From contig JANWZD010000008.1 in NCBI GenBank assembly GCA_025054935.1, forward strand, positions 98,730 to 147,934: a DNA stretch of 49,205 nucleotides, given 5' to 3'. Positions 26,905 to 35,232 of the stretch are shown in pieces (within the stretch, counting starts at the first letter, position 1; each line of letters opens with the position of its first letter). The stretch comes from Dehalococcoidia bacterium (GTDB lineage Bacteria > Chloroflexota > Dehalococcoidia > SpSt-223). Below the pieces are notes generated by a model. It was not told the DNA's origin. It ran no database searches and worked only from the letters and a program-made list of their open reading frames with translations. A program made the translations under genes and the position numbers.

Positions 26905-27475
26905 CGCGCTCTACTCGGAGAGTCCAGCTAACCTGGCTGCTCGCGCCGCATTCTACCATCTCCTCCGGCAGTTGCTAGAAGATCGGAACGAGCGGCGGTC
27001 TTTCTCCCTTCTTTGGTTATACGCCCCCGTGCTTGCATAAGCAACATGCATAGAGAACTGCTTGCGCCGGCTGGATCCACAGAATACGATACGCGCGTCC
27101 CGAGTGGTTGAGCCATCCGCGCGGCGACGGCTCAATCGCGGCCCTGCAGGCGGAAGGGAGACCAGCCGGTCCGACTTCCTCTCAGCGGTCTGTCGGAAGA
27201 TGGACCTGCCGGCCTGCAGACGGCGCCGACTGGCAGGCATCGTTGCATGGCGTGCTTGTCAGCACTTCCTCAAGCCGGCGACGGCGCGAGGCGGTGGGCG
27301 CAGCGGCGAGGGCACTTCCCTCGCAGCGAGCGTCACACGGCGTTGACTTCAGGGTCGCGAGTGCTGGCGTCCCCTTCCCCAGCGAGCAATCGCTGAGGCA
27401 AGCGGGCGCAGCGAGCGCCGGCTCCGGCGGTCTGCAAGATCACTCGGGACTTTCTCTTGCCTTACACTTTTCGCG
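26905..27475. other. Intergenic region between the pilus operon and the M48 gene
   Basis: 571 bp between divergent genes. It holds the pilus promoter at 27016-27044. The rest is GC-rich with no recognisable gene. A TACACT hexamer at 27463-27468 lies 8 bp before the M48 start codon. Confidence 0.5.
27016..27044 (-). promoter_or_regulatory. Sigma70-type promoter of the pilus operon
   Basis: On the minus strand TTGCTT (27039-27044) and TATAAC (27016-27021) are separated by 17 bp, in the only AT-richer stretch upstream of the PilN start, which lies 112 bp downstream. No other gene is in a position to use it. Confidence 0.55.
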
Positions 27476-28570
27476 ATGACGGATCCCAACCGGCAAGAGC
27501 GAGCGCGGCGGTATGCCGCGCTGCAGCGTCGGCTGCTGCTGATCGAGATTGCGCTTGGCGTTGGCTACCTCGTCGCTGTCCAATTCAGCGGGGCTGCCGT
27601 CTGGCTGCGCGACTGGATGCCCGAGCCGCCGGCGCTCGGTGCGCCCCTTTTCGCTGCCGTTGTAGCGTTCTTCTACCTGCTGCTGAGCGCCCCGTTCAGC
27701 TACTATGGCGGCTACCTCCTTCCAAAGCGATATGGCTTGCTCGTTCAGTCCTTTAGCGGCTGGCTCGCCGACCGGCTGAAGGCGCTCGCGATCAGCGGAG
27801 TGCTCGGCCTAATCGTGCTCCAAGCGCTCGTCGCTCTGTTGCAGTGGACGCCTGACTACTGGTGGCTTGGCGTTGCGGCCTTCCTGCTCTTGCTCACGGT
27901 CGTGCTGGCGAACGTAGCGCCAGTGCTGATTGTGCCGCTCTTCTTCCGGATGCGCCCGCTTGAGGATGACGACCTCGTTCGTCGGCTGGTGGCGCTCGCG
28001 GAACGGGCAGGAACGCGCGTGCGCGGCGTCTACGTCCTCGAGATGAGCGGCAAGACGACGGCCGGCAATGCGGCGTTGATGGGCTTGGGCGCGACCCGCC
28101 GGATCGTGATCGGCGACACGCTGCTTGCGAACTCCACCCCCGCCGAGATCGAAGTCGTGCTCGCGCATGAGCTGGCGCATCATGTTCATCGCGACATTGC
28201 GAAGGGGATCGTCGTCCAAACGTCGGTCACCCTCGTTGGCCTCTGGCTGGCGAATGGGTTTCTTCAGTGGGGCGTCGCGGCGCTTGGGCTAAAGGGGGTG
28301 AGCGATCTTGCGGCGCTGCCCCTTGTCGCTCTGGCGCTTGGTCTTTATGGGCTCGTCAGCCAGCCGCTCACGAACTGGTATAGCCGGCGTATCGAGCGCG
28401 CTGCCGATCGCTATGCTCTTGAGGTGACGCGCGACCCGGCTGCCTTCATCTCGGTGATGACAAAACTGCACGATCAAAATCTGAGCGAAGCTGACCCGCC
28501 GCTCTGGGCAAAGATCTGGCTCTACGACCATCCTCCCTTGCGCGAGCGGCTCGCCCTCGCCGGCGCCTAG
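27476..28570 (+). CDS. M48 family membrane metalloprotease (Ste24-like)
   Basis: A 364-aa protein with about six membrane helices. The zinc site is HELAHH at about residues 226-231 with the third ligand Glu in RIERAADRYAL; the family segment KTTAGNAALMGLGATRRIVI precedes it. Overall layout resembles Ste24/M48A with membrane helices on both sides rather than HtpX (shorter). In bacteria such proteases take part in membrane-protein quality control; the substrate is not known. The ATG at 27476 has no Shine-Dalgarno, and TACACT at 27463-27468 would give an almost leaderless message. Confidence 0.87.
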   Translation: MTDPNRQERARRYAALQRRLLLIEIALGVGYLVAVQFSGAAVWLRDWMPEPPALGAPLFAAVVAFFYLLLSAPFSYYGGYLLPKRYGLLVQSFSGWLADRLKALAISGVLGLIVLQALVALLQWTPDYWWLGVAAFLLLLTVVLANVAPVLIVPLFFRMRPLEDDDLVRRLVALAERAGTRVRGVYVLEMSGKTTAGNAALMGLGATRRIVIGDTLLANSTPAEIEVVLAHELAHHVHRDIAKGIVVQTSVTLVGLWLANGFLQWGVAALGLKGVSDLAALPLVALALGLYGLVSQPLTNWYSRRIERAADRYALEVTRDPAAFISVMTKLHDQNLSEADPPLWAKIWLYDHPPLRERLALAGA

Positions 28571-29203
28571 CCTGCGCTGTGAGCGTCGGAGGCGACCGCG
28601 CGATGTGTATCCTCGCCGGCGCCTTGCCAGCAGAGCCGAGGAGGCACCCTCGCCGCTCTTCCTCCTGCCGCACGATGACCGGCCGATGACATGGTGCTCG
28701 TCGCCTGCTCGGCGCGCTCTCTCGCACCGCCGGAGCATGGGATCACGGTCGGCAGGTTGCGCGACGCTCTCCCCTGCGTCACCACCTGTTCGTGTCTGCC
28801 TCAACGGCCGGCGTTGAGCACCTCACCCCTCCTCGTGCGACCAGATGTTGATCCCCTCGCTCAGCAAGACGCTTCACCGTGTCCTATCCTCGTTCCGCTC
28901 TCCCCGAGGCCGAGACCGCTCGGGCATCCGGGCAGCGATCGAGAGCGTTGTCGCGCCCTGCCGGCGGTCAGGCTCGCGTTCGCCGCTGTCGCAATGCGTC
29001 CCCCGCCTTGGTCGCCGTCTTCCCCTCCTCCCTCTGTCGGGACAAGCAAGCGGCACGCAGGGCGAGAGCTGCCTCACCCGAGTTGGCCATCGGTGCGCTC
29101 AGGGTGCGCTTCTTGCCCGACCGCCGCAGCCGCTAGGCGCCCAAGATACGCCTCGGGCTCCGACTGCTCCGGGCGCCAAAGCACGCAAGGTACGCTTCTC
29201 GCC

Positions 29204-29360
29204 CCGCCCGACCTGACCGTCGTTGCGAGCGAGCGCAGCGAGCGTGGCCCCGCCGACCTCCGCGGGAACCCCTCTGAGGACCAGATCACGCCCGCTCCGG
29301 CCAGGATTGCCACGGCCCGCCTGCAGCGGGCCTCGCAATGACGGGAACGGCCGACCGCTC
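29204..29360 (-). repeat. 157-bp dispersed repeat, copy B (REP/MITE-like)
   Basis: The reverse complement matches 21697-21853 over its whole length with only scattered changes. The core at 29218-29343 (126 bp) is bounded by CGTCGTTGCGAG and CTCGCAATGACG, which match in 11 of 12 positions as inverted repeats. Inside are GCGAGCGAGCGCAGCGAGC and GGCCCGCCTGCAGCGGGCC palindromes. Noncoding. Confidence 0.8.
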
Positions 29361-29386
29361 GCTTGGCAAGGAGCGTCCTTCCCTAA

Positions 29387-29492
29387 CGTCGTTGCGAGGG
29401 CGCCGAAGGCGCCCGCGGCAACCCCGTTCGAAGCAGGGAGATGCTCCGGCCAGGATTGCCACGGCCCGCTTGCAGCGGGCCTCGCAATGACG
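29387..29492 (-). repeat. 106-bp dispersed repeat, copy C
   Basis: The same architecture as copies A and B but shorter: ends CGTCGTTGCGAG and CTCGCAATGACG, inner hairpins GGGCGCCGAAGGCGCCC and CCCGCTTGCAGCGGG, and a short spacer sharing CTCCGGCCAGGATTGCCACGG with copy B. It differs from B in the left hairpin, so the hairpin modules seem interchangeable. Confidence 0.75.
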
Positions 29493-29535
29493 AGGAGGTT
29501 AGTGGTCCTGCTCTTCCACTGCCTGCTGGATATGC

Positions 29536-29560
29536 GCGAGGCGCGTGCCTCGCAATGACG
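29536..29560. repeat. Solitary palindromic half-unit
   Basis: GCGAGGC (29536-29542) and GCCTCGC (29547-29553) form a perfect 7-bp stem with a 4-nt loop, directly followed by AATGACG, the family end sequence. Confidence 0.5.
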
Positions 29561-30676
29561 GTTAGGATGTCCCCTCACCCGCGAGCGCGCCTCTGCTCGA
29601 CACGTTGGAACGGCATCGCTTTGGAACGACAACGAGAGTGGGTATTCATCCGTGAGGTAAGAACCTGCGGCGCATCCCGCAACGACGGCAAGGAGAGGCG
29701 CCCTGGTGAGGCTCGGCGACCGTTTTCGCGCGCTCCGAGACTGCTGCTCATACTGGCGGTGAGGATGATCGCCCCGGAGGCGCGGCGCGCGTTTTTGGGT
29801 AACGGCATTGCTGCCCGACATAACGGCCAGGATGGCGCTCTCTCAACGCTCACGTGGTGGGGCATGGCGCGCACGCGCAGTCCTCGCAACGACAGGAGAT
29901 GACGACTACTCGACACGGCAGGGGATTGTGGTGCCTCGCAATGTGGAGCAATCGGCTGCGCCGCTGGGGCAGAAGGCCAGAGCAACATGGTTCACCCGCT
30001 CCCTCTCGCGCCGTCGTCGCGCTGATGGACCTTGCGATGACATAAGGCTTGCGCGGCAGTCGGGGCTGCGCTGCTCGTGGAGCCTTGCCTTGGCTGAGAG
30101 CGCGATGGCGGAGGGCCTGACGAATCGCGCTGCGCGCACCCACGGCTGCGCGGCGATAGTTGCCCAGCTCCAGATGCCGCGTGACGAGATGACACGTCGC
30201 TGCGCGCCGGCGCGGGGTGATGGGCGTCCGGCACGCTCCTGTCAACGCTGGCGGCCGGACCTAGGTAGAGAGGGGCACAGATGACAGGCGACATGCGGCG
30301 GAGGTTCGGTCCGCTGTTGCCGGGCTGCATCGCGACTGTGGGACGCACGATGCGGCGGAGGGCCGCGAGAGATCGCCAGAGAGAATACTGGGCGCGCTTG
30401 AGGCGTGAAGGCACGGGTGCGCGAGGGAAGCGCCGGCGCGGCCAATGCTGCCCCGCGAGTGGCATGAGCGAGGCGGGAGTGCGGAGGAGGCGGCGGGAAG
30501 TTGCTGAAACGAGGCAGGATGCGTCGGCTGCTGCCCGCCGTGCTGCGATGGCGGCCGCAGGTTGGGAAGAGGCTGGCGACGGAAGAGCGCGGCGAGTCAA
30601 GGATGACGTGAGAGGCTGAAAGGACCTAGCAGGAGCGCTCGCGAGGACGGCTGGAGAGGGTCGTGACGTCGCCGGA

Positions 30677-31402
30677 CTAGCGCGGCCAGAGGTTCAACTC
30701 TTGAGTCCAGGCGCGGGCAGACTGGCCGAGAAGATAGTCGACAGCGTCGGCGACATCCTCCGGTTCCATGAACTTCTCGCCGGCCGCGCGACTTGCCAGC
30801 TTCTGCTCTCGGCTGCGCGTCCCAAAATCGGTCAGTACCGAGCCGAGGATGATGGTGCTGACCTTGATCCCGTAAGGCTCAAGCTCGAGGGCGAGCGATT
30901 CATTGAACAGCGTCAGTCCGGCCTTGCTTGCTGAGTAGGCCGAGAGCCCTGCATACCCGCGCTTCGCCGCCCCTGAGGCGATACCGATGATCCAGCCGCC
31001 GCCGCTCGCACGGAGATGAGGAATTGCTGCCTTCGCGCAGTGAAAGGCGCCGACGAGGTTGACCTCGATTGTCTCGCGCCAAGTTGCAGTACTCGTCTCT
31101 TCGACGGTGCCCCGGCCCGAGATACCAGCGTTGTTGACCAGCAGGTCGAGCCGGCCGAAGTGTCCCACCAGTCGCTCAACAGCCGCCCGCACCGCGTCCC
31201 AGTCCGCCACGTTCGCGGGCAGCGCCAGCGCACTGCCGCCCTCGGCTGCGATCAGCGCCACAGCGTGGTCGAGCCGGTCGGCACGCCGCCCGAGCAGACC
31301 AACTGCCATGCCGCGGCGCGCGCAGCGCTGAGCAATTGCCAGCCCGACCCCACTGCCCCCACCCGTGATCAGCCCAACTTTGCCCTGCAGGTGGCGATCC
31401 AT
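30677..31402 (-). CDS. Short-chain dehydrogenase/reductase
   Basis: A 241-aa classical SDR with an intact active site: Rossmann motif TGGGSGVG (about residues 11-18), NNAG, catalytic Ser in IASGAAKRG, and YSASK at about 150-154. LGSVLTDFG and the C-terminal MEPEDVADAVDYLLG are typical. Substrate and cofactor choice are not evident; GLLGRRADRL after the second strand favours NADP(H). I chose the ATG at 31402 because the Rossmann strand follows directly. It is divergent from the alpha/beta hydrolase at 31507. Confidence 0.88.
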   Translation of the reverse strand: MDRHLQGKVGLITGGGSGVGLAIAQRCARRGMAVGLLGRRADRLDHAVALIAAEGGSALALPANVADWDAVRAAVERLVGHFGRLDLLVNNAGISGRGTVEETSTATWRETIEVNLVGAFHCAKAAIPHLRASGGGWIIGIASGAAKRGYAGLSAYSASKAGLTLFNESLALELEPYGIKVSTIILGSVLTDFGTRSREQKLASRAAGEKFMEPEDVADAVDYLLGQSARAWTQELNLWPR

Positions 31403-31506
31403 GCCGTCATCGTACCATGGCAGGAGGAGGCGGCGGCGCAGTCGGTCGGCGAGCACCATGGGCCAGACAGCCGACCCGCTATGCTGTCATCGAGAGGAGG
31501 AGACCG

Positions 31507-32316
31507 ATGGGGAAGCTTCGGCGCGCCTTCGTCGATGTTGAAGGGCGGCAGCTGCACTATCGGGATGGGGGCGCCGGCGACCCGCCACTACTCGTGCTGG
31601 CGCAATGTCCGGCGTCATCAGCCGAGTGGATGGTGGCGCTGCCGTTGCTGGCTGCGCGGCGGCGCGTCATCGCCTTCGACCTGCCTGGGCTTGGCGACTC
31701 AGAAGAACTGCCGGAACCGCCGCTCATGAGCGATTACGCCCGGGTGACAGCAGCCTTCCTCGCTGCGCTTGGGCTCGGACCCGTCGACGTGCTCGGCCAT
31801 CACAGCGGGGCCGCAATCGCGGTGGCGCTGGCCGCGGCGTTCCCTGCCGCAGTGCGGCGGCTCGTGCTCGTCGGCGTGCCGATCTATCGCAGCTGGGAGC
31901 AGCGCTATCGCATCCTTGCCCGCGCCGTCCCGAACGATTTCGACGCTACCGGCGAGGCGGTTGGGCACGGCTGGGCACGCACGGCGGCCTCCCTGCGCGA
32001 GGCGGGCGTCCCGGACGATCGCGTGCCGGAGTACACCCGGCTGGTCTGGATCGCGCGGCTCCAAGCCGGCACCTACTGGTATCGGCCGTACGTGGCAATC
32101 GCCGTCTGGAACGACGCTCTGGCAGCGCTCGACCACGTGGAACAGCCCGCAATGATCGTCGCAGTGGCGGGCGACGGCCTGGCGCAGGAGGCGGACTGGC
32201 AGGCGCAGCGGCTGCGCGGCGGCCGACTGGCGCGCCTTGAGCGCGGCGGCAGCTTCCCGCATCTCGGCAATCCGGTCGGGCTCACCCAGATCGTGGACGC
32301 CTTTCTTGCCGACTGA
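31507..32316 (+). CDS. Alpha/beta-fold hydrolase-like protein with His in the nucleophile position
   Basis: A 269-aa single-domain alpha/beta hydrolase. AGGAGG lies 6 bases before the ATG. Domain marks: FVDVEGRQLHYRDGG, CPASSAEWMVALPLL (oxyanion region), FDLPGLGDSE, the elbow LGHHSGAA, and a C-terminal GGSFPHLGNP with the triad His. The elbow places His99 where Ser, Asp or Cys would be the nucleophile. It resembles each half of the tandem protein at 360-2063 in this feature. The reaction is unknown; a non-hydrolytic role is possible. Confidence 0.85.
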   Translation: MGKLRRAFVDVEGRQLHYRDGGAGDPPLLVLAQCPASSAEWMVALPLLAARRRVIAFDLPGLGDSEELPEPPLMSDYARVTAAFLAALGLGPVDVLGHHSGAAIAVALAAAFPAAVRRLVLVGVPIYRSWEQRYRILARAVPNDFDATGEAVGHGWARTAASLREAGVPDDRVPEYTRLVWIARLQAGTYWYRPYVAIAVWNDALAALDHVEQPAMIVAVAGDGLAQEADWQAQRLRGGRLARLERGGSFPHLGNPVGLTQIVDAFLAD

Positions 32317-32476
32317 CGCGCCCGGAGGGGCACTCTTCCCAACGCCGTTCTTCTCCGCAAGCGGATGCAGCAGAGGCGGAAGCAGCCTCGCGGAGCGCAT
32401 GCCTGAACCCGTCCTCGCAGCGAGCTGGCGGGGTAACCGGCAGCAAACGCCGTCGCGGCGCAAAAGCTCAATCTCT

Positions 32477-32490
32477 CATAAAGCTTTATG
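32477..32490. promoter_or_regulatory. 14-bp perfect palindrome upstream of the bcp promoter
   Basis: CATAAAGCTTTATG is a perfect palindrome in an AT-rich patch, 9 bp before the putative -35 box of the peroxiredoxin gene. It could be an operator for a dimeric regulator; no regulator gene adjoins it. Confidence 0.45.
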
Positions 32491-32499
32491 CGGAAATGG

Positions 32500-32528
32500 C
32501 TGACTCTCGGCGCGTCTCCTGCTACTGT
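32500..32528 (+). promoter_or_regulatory. Putative sigma70-type promoter of bcp
   Basis: CTGACT (32500-32505) and TACTGT (32523-32528) are separated by 17 bp and end 33 bp before the ATG at 32562. It rests on a consensus match and position. Confidence 0.45.
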
Positions 32529-32561
32529 GAGAGCGCAAACTTTTTGCGCAAAGGGGCATCC

Positions 32562-33041
32562 ATGATCAACGAAGGCGACCGCGCGCCAGACTTCACCCTC
32601 CCGACCGTCGGGGGAACAATCTCGCTCGCCGACTTCCGCGGCAAGCAGCCAGTGCTGCTCTATTGGTATCCGAAGGACGACACGCCGGGCTGCACGACTG
32701 AAGCGTGCTCCTTCCGCGATAACATCGCCGTCCTTCAGCGCTATGGCGTCGCAGTGCTGGGCGCGTCGCCGGACAGTGTCGAGAGCCACGCGAAGTTCGC
32801 CAAAAAGCACAACCTGCCCTTCCCCCTCCTCGCCGATGTTGATCACTCGGTTGCCGAAGCGTACGGCGTCTGGGTAGAGAAGAGCATGTACGGCAAAAAG
32901 TACTTCGGCATCGAGCGCACGACCTTCCTCATCGGGCCGGACGGCACGGTCCTGCGCGTCTGGCGCAAGGTAAACCCGAACAAGCACGTTGAGGAAGTGA
33001 TCGCGGCGTTGAAGGAGATGCAGCCGGCAGCGACCGCCTAG
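32562..33041 (+). CDS. bcp: Peroxiredoxin, Bcp/PrxQ type
   Basis: A 159-aa thiol peroxidase. DRAPDFTLP at residues 6-14, YPKDDTPGCTTEACSFRD at about 41-58 with the peroxidatic Cys in PGCT and a second Cys five residues later (GCTTEAC), the resolving position in Bcp/PrxQ. It reduces hydrogen and organic peroxides using thioredoxin-like donors. I chose the ATG at 32562, after AAAGGGG; a longer start at 32496 lacks homology. It has its own promoter and a palindrome upstream. It is not obviously in operon with the next gene. Confidence 0.93.
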   Translation: MINEGDRAPDFTLPTVGGTISLADFRGKQPVLLYWYPKDDTPGCTTEACSFRDNIAVLQRYGVAVLGASPDSVESHAKFAKKHNLPFPLLADVDHSVAEAYGVWVEKSMYGKKYFGIERTTFLIGPDGTVLRVWRKVNPNKHVEEVIAALKEMQPAATA

Positions 33042-33082
33042 CTGCCCGAGGTCGAGACTGTCGGCTCGTTGATCGAGAACCC

Positions 33083-34102
33083 ATGGACGGTTCGCTCGCC
33101 GCGACCGAAGACGCACTCTCTCTCGCGCCGCTGCTCCCTGCCCGCCTGTCGCGCCGCGCCGTGCTTGCTGGGCTGGGCGCGCTCGCGCTCCCCAGCAGCC
33201 TGCCGGACGGCGAGGAGCGTCCGCTCCTTCGCCTCTTCTACAGCCCGGACTATGTCGGCGCGGCCTACAGCTTCGAGACGACGCGCAAGGCCGGCTGGAT
33301 CGCGCAGTCTTTGCACGATGACCCGATCCCCGGCGTCGTGATCGAGGCGCCGCCTTCCCTAACCGAAGAAGACCTCCTCGCCATCCATGCGCCCGCGTAC
33401 GTCGCTGCGGTCCGAACAGGAACGCCGCGCGCTCTCGCCGAGTCTCAAGGCTTTCGCTGGGATCCGGGCCTCTGGCGGATGGCGGTCGCGATGGGAGGCG
33501 GGGTCGTCCACGCCGCGCTCGCCGCGCTGACCGACGGCGTCGCCGGCTCGCTCAGTCTCGGCCTCCACCACGCCCGCCGCGAGCGCGGCAACGGCTTCTG
33601 CACCTTCAACACGCTCGTTCTCGCCGCCCACGCCGCTCTCGCTGCCGGCGCTGGGCGGGTCCTCATCCTCGACCTCGACGCGCACTGCAGCGGCGGAACA
33701 AGCGCGCTCATCGCCGGCGACCCGGCGACCCGCCTCCTCGATGTCTCCGTCCACCCCTTCGACCGGTATACGCCAGCGCCCGGCAACACGCTCGACCTCG
33801 TTCGCCGTGCCGCCGACTATCTGCCGACCATCGAGCGGCGCCTCGCCGAGCTCGACAGCGAGGCGTTCGGGCTTGTCCTCTATTACGCGGGGATGGACCC
33901 GCATCAGCATTGCCCGATCGGCGGCTTGCCCGGCATCGACGGCGCGATCCTCGAAGCGCGCGAGCAGCTCGTCTTCGGCTGGGCACGCCGGCGCCGGCTG
34001 CCGATCGCCTTTGTTCCCGGCGGCGGCTACACCGGCCCCTTGCTGAGCCGAACTGCGCTTGTCGCCCTCCATCGACTGACAATCGCCGCCGCCGTCGCCT
34101 AG
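33083..34102 (+). CDS. Tat-exported histone-deacetylase-fold (arginase-like) zinc hydrolase
   Basis: A 339-aa protein of the class I/II HDAC superfamily, which also includes acetoin utilisation and acetylpolyamine amidohydrolases. Active-site elements: LGLHHARRERGNGFCTFN (about 159-176; His162-His163 pair), LDLDAHCSGGT (Asp199 and His201 as zinc ligands), AGMDPHQHC (Asp272, third zinc ligand), and PGGGYTG (the stabilising Tyr). The N-terminus has RLSRRAVLAGLGALALPSS (residues 21-39), a Tat-like signal with twin Arg, preceded by 20 residues. Relatives are normally cytoplasmic, so export is unusual. The substrate is unknown; acetylated polyamines or cell-surface N-acetyl groups are guesses only. 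The ATG at 33083 has a weak ribosome site. Confidence 0.78.
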   Translation: MDGSLAATEDALSLAPLLPARLSRRAVLAGLGALALPSSLPDGEERPLLRLFYSPDYVGAAYSFETTRKAGWIAQSLHDDPIPGVVIEAPPSLTEEDLLAIHAPAYVAAVRTGTPRALAESQGFRWDPGLWRMAVAMGGGVVHAALAALTDGVAGSLSLGLHHARRERGNGFCTFNTLVLAAHAALAAGAGRVLILDLDAHCSGGTSALIAGDPATRLLDVSVHPFDRYTPAPGNTLDLVRRAADYLPTIERRLAELDSEAFGLVLYYAGMDPHQHCPIGGLPGIDGAILEAREQLVFGWARRRRLPIAFVPGGGYTGPLLSRTALVALHRLTIAAAVA

Positions 34103-34106
34103 CGAC

Positions 34107-34144
34107 CCGTCCGGCGCTCCTGCCCGCAGTGGGAGCATCGGCGC
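34107..34144. repeat. 38-bp direct repeat, first copy
   Basis: Starts CCGTCCGGCGCTCCTGCCCG, just after the HDAC-like stop codon, and recurs 73 bp downstream with two changes. Noncoding. The region 34103-34672 holds nothing else I recognise. Confidence 0.6.
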
Positions 34145-34179
34145 CACCGCCGGGAGCTCGTCGAGCACCAGCAGCGGCA

Positions 34180-34217
34180 CCGTCCGGCGCCCCTGCCCGC
34201 AGTGGGAGCATCGGCGG
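34180..34217. repeat. 38-bp direct repeat, second copy
   Basis: CCGTCCGGCGCCCCTGCCCG onward; differs from the first copy by T to C at position 12 and at its end. The 73-bp spacing suggests a local tandem duplication. Confidence 0.6.
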
Positions 34218-34672
34218 CTGCCCGCGCCGCTCTTGGTCCATTCCCCGCACGGCCGCAATGGGGCGTGGAGCGCGCGCCGGCCGGTCGAGAGCAGAGGCGG
34301 GTTCTGCGCTCCCAGCGGGCAGATTACTCGGTGGGGCCGCTGAGCGTGACGGCGCTGCCTCTCTGTGCTGCTGGCGCGGCTGGAATGAAGACAGGGCCAC
34401 GGCGAGGTCAAGGCCGCTCCACATTGAGGGGCAGCCGCGGCGCGCCGCGACCGCGGCGACTGTCGCGGAGGTGCGCTGTTCCTCGAATGCCGTTCTCTCC
34501 TGCAGCTGCAGAAGCGCGCCGTCGCTCCGCCCGGGAGATGCGGGAGGTACGCCTTGGAAGCCTGCCGCACGCGGGGGACAGCGCCGCTGCGGGCGCTGAG
34601 CGAGCGCGGGCGCAGAGGCCGGCTGCCGTCGAACCGCTCGCCTGCGGCCTCGGTCGGTTATCGTTACGGCGC

Positions 34673-35222
34673 CATGCTGCTCGACTGGCGGCGACATGAC
34701 CACAACGCGCGCCATCGTGAGGGGGTCGACCGCGCTCTGCTCCCGCTCGGCAGCCGCGTCGAGCACGTCCTAGACCTCGCCCGCGCTCTCGGCCGGGACA
34801 TGACAGCCCAGAGGAAACGGCTGCCTCACGCTGAAGGCACTGCCGCGTTGATGGCGCGGGATGCGCACAAGCGCGCGGTCGGGAGGTGGGTGGATGACGC
34901 GTTCGCCCGCTTGCGCCGCACCTTCGGTCATGCCGTCGCCGCCGGCCCGGTCCACGAGGGGACGGCCGATGCCGAGGTCTGGCGCGCCCTCCAGCCCGGC
35001 CGCCTCTTCATCACGCACGACGTCGGTCGAGCCCGTGGCTGGCCGCCGCTCGGCGCCGACAGGGGCGACACCAGCGGGTCGCGGGAGCGCGGCTGCGCTG
35101 CGTGGGGCGTCACCGGCGCCCGCGACCGAGCAGGGTTCCGCGGGGTCGAGTGGAAGGCTCTGCCGCTGCAGAAGCGCCGGCTCGGCATCCCGCCGAACCC
35201 GCAGCGCGGGGCCGCTGCGTAG
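34673..35222 (+). CDS. Hypothetical protein, possible remnant of a DUF5615 PIN-like toxin
   Basis: A 183-residue frame from an ATG at 34673 with high third-position GC, so it may have been a gene. A central segment, GHAVAAGPVHEGTADAEVWR then ALQPGRLFITHDVG, matches the GHxVxxxxxxGxxDxEVWxxA and GRxxIThDxD pattern of DUF5615 PIN-like proteins, which often pair with a DUF433 antitoxin. The later part (GWPPLGADRGDTSGS onward) does not continue the fold, the second Asp of the ThDxD motif is Gly, and the first 80 residues are unrecognised. No Shine-Dalgarno and no antitoxin gene are seen. It is probably a decayed fragment. Confidence 0.3.
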
Positions 35223-35232
35223 AGGAAGCGCC

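Larger units (their letters stand above)
28571..30676. other. 2.1-kb gene-free island rich in palindromic repeats
   Basis: No convincing protein or RNA gene in either strand; all frames read as low-complexity GC-rich sequence. It holds two composite repeats (29204-29360, 29387-29492), a solitary hairpin (29536-29560), and several eroded ends of the same family, recognisable as CGCAACGACGG near 29674, CTCGCAACGACAGG near 29882 and CTCGCAATG near 29935. Confidence 0.6.

Noticed and set aside
27090-27140. tRNA-like D-arm sequence (GAGTGGTTGAGC)
   Set aside because: No matching acceptor stem, anticodon arm or TPsiC-like GTTCGA at the right distance.
29099-29821. 240-aa open frame on the minus strand in the repeat island
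   Set aside because: It runs through repeat copies B and C and has the tell-tale composition of translated palindromic repeats; no ribosome site and no protein family.
29200-30300. CRISPR array
   Set aside because: Repeats are palindromic, irregular in spacing and variable inside, with no unique equal-length spacers and no cas genes.
34861-35232. Longer N-terminal extension of endonuclease V
   Set aside because: The extra 124 residues lack family homology, and a well-placed GAGGAAG precedes the GTG at 35233.
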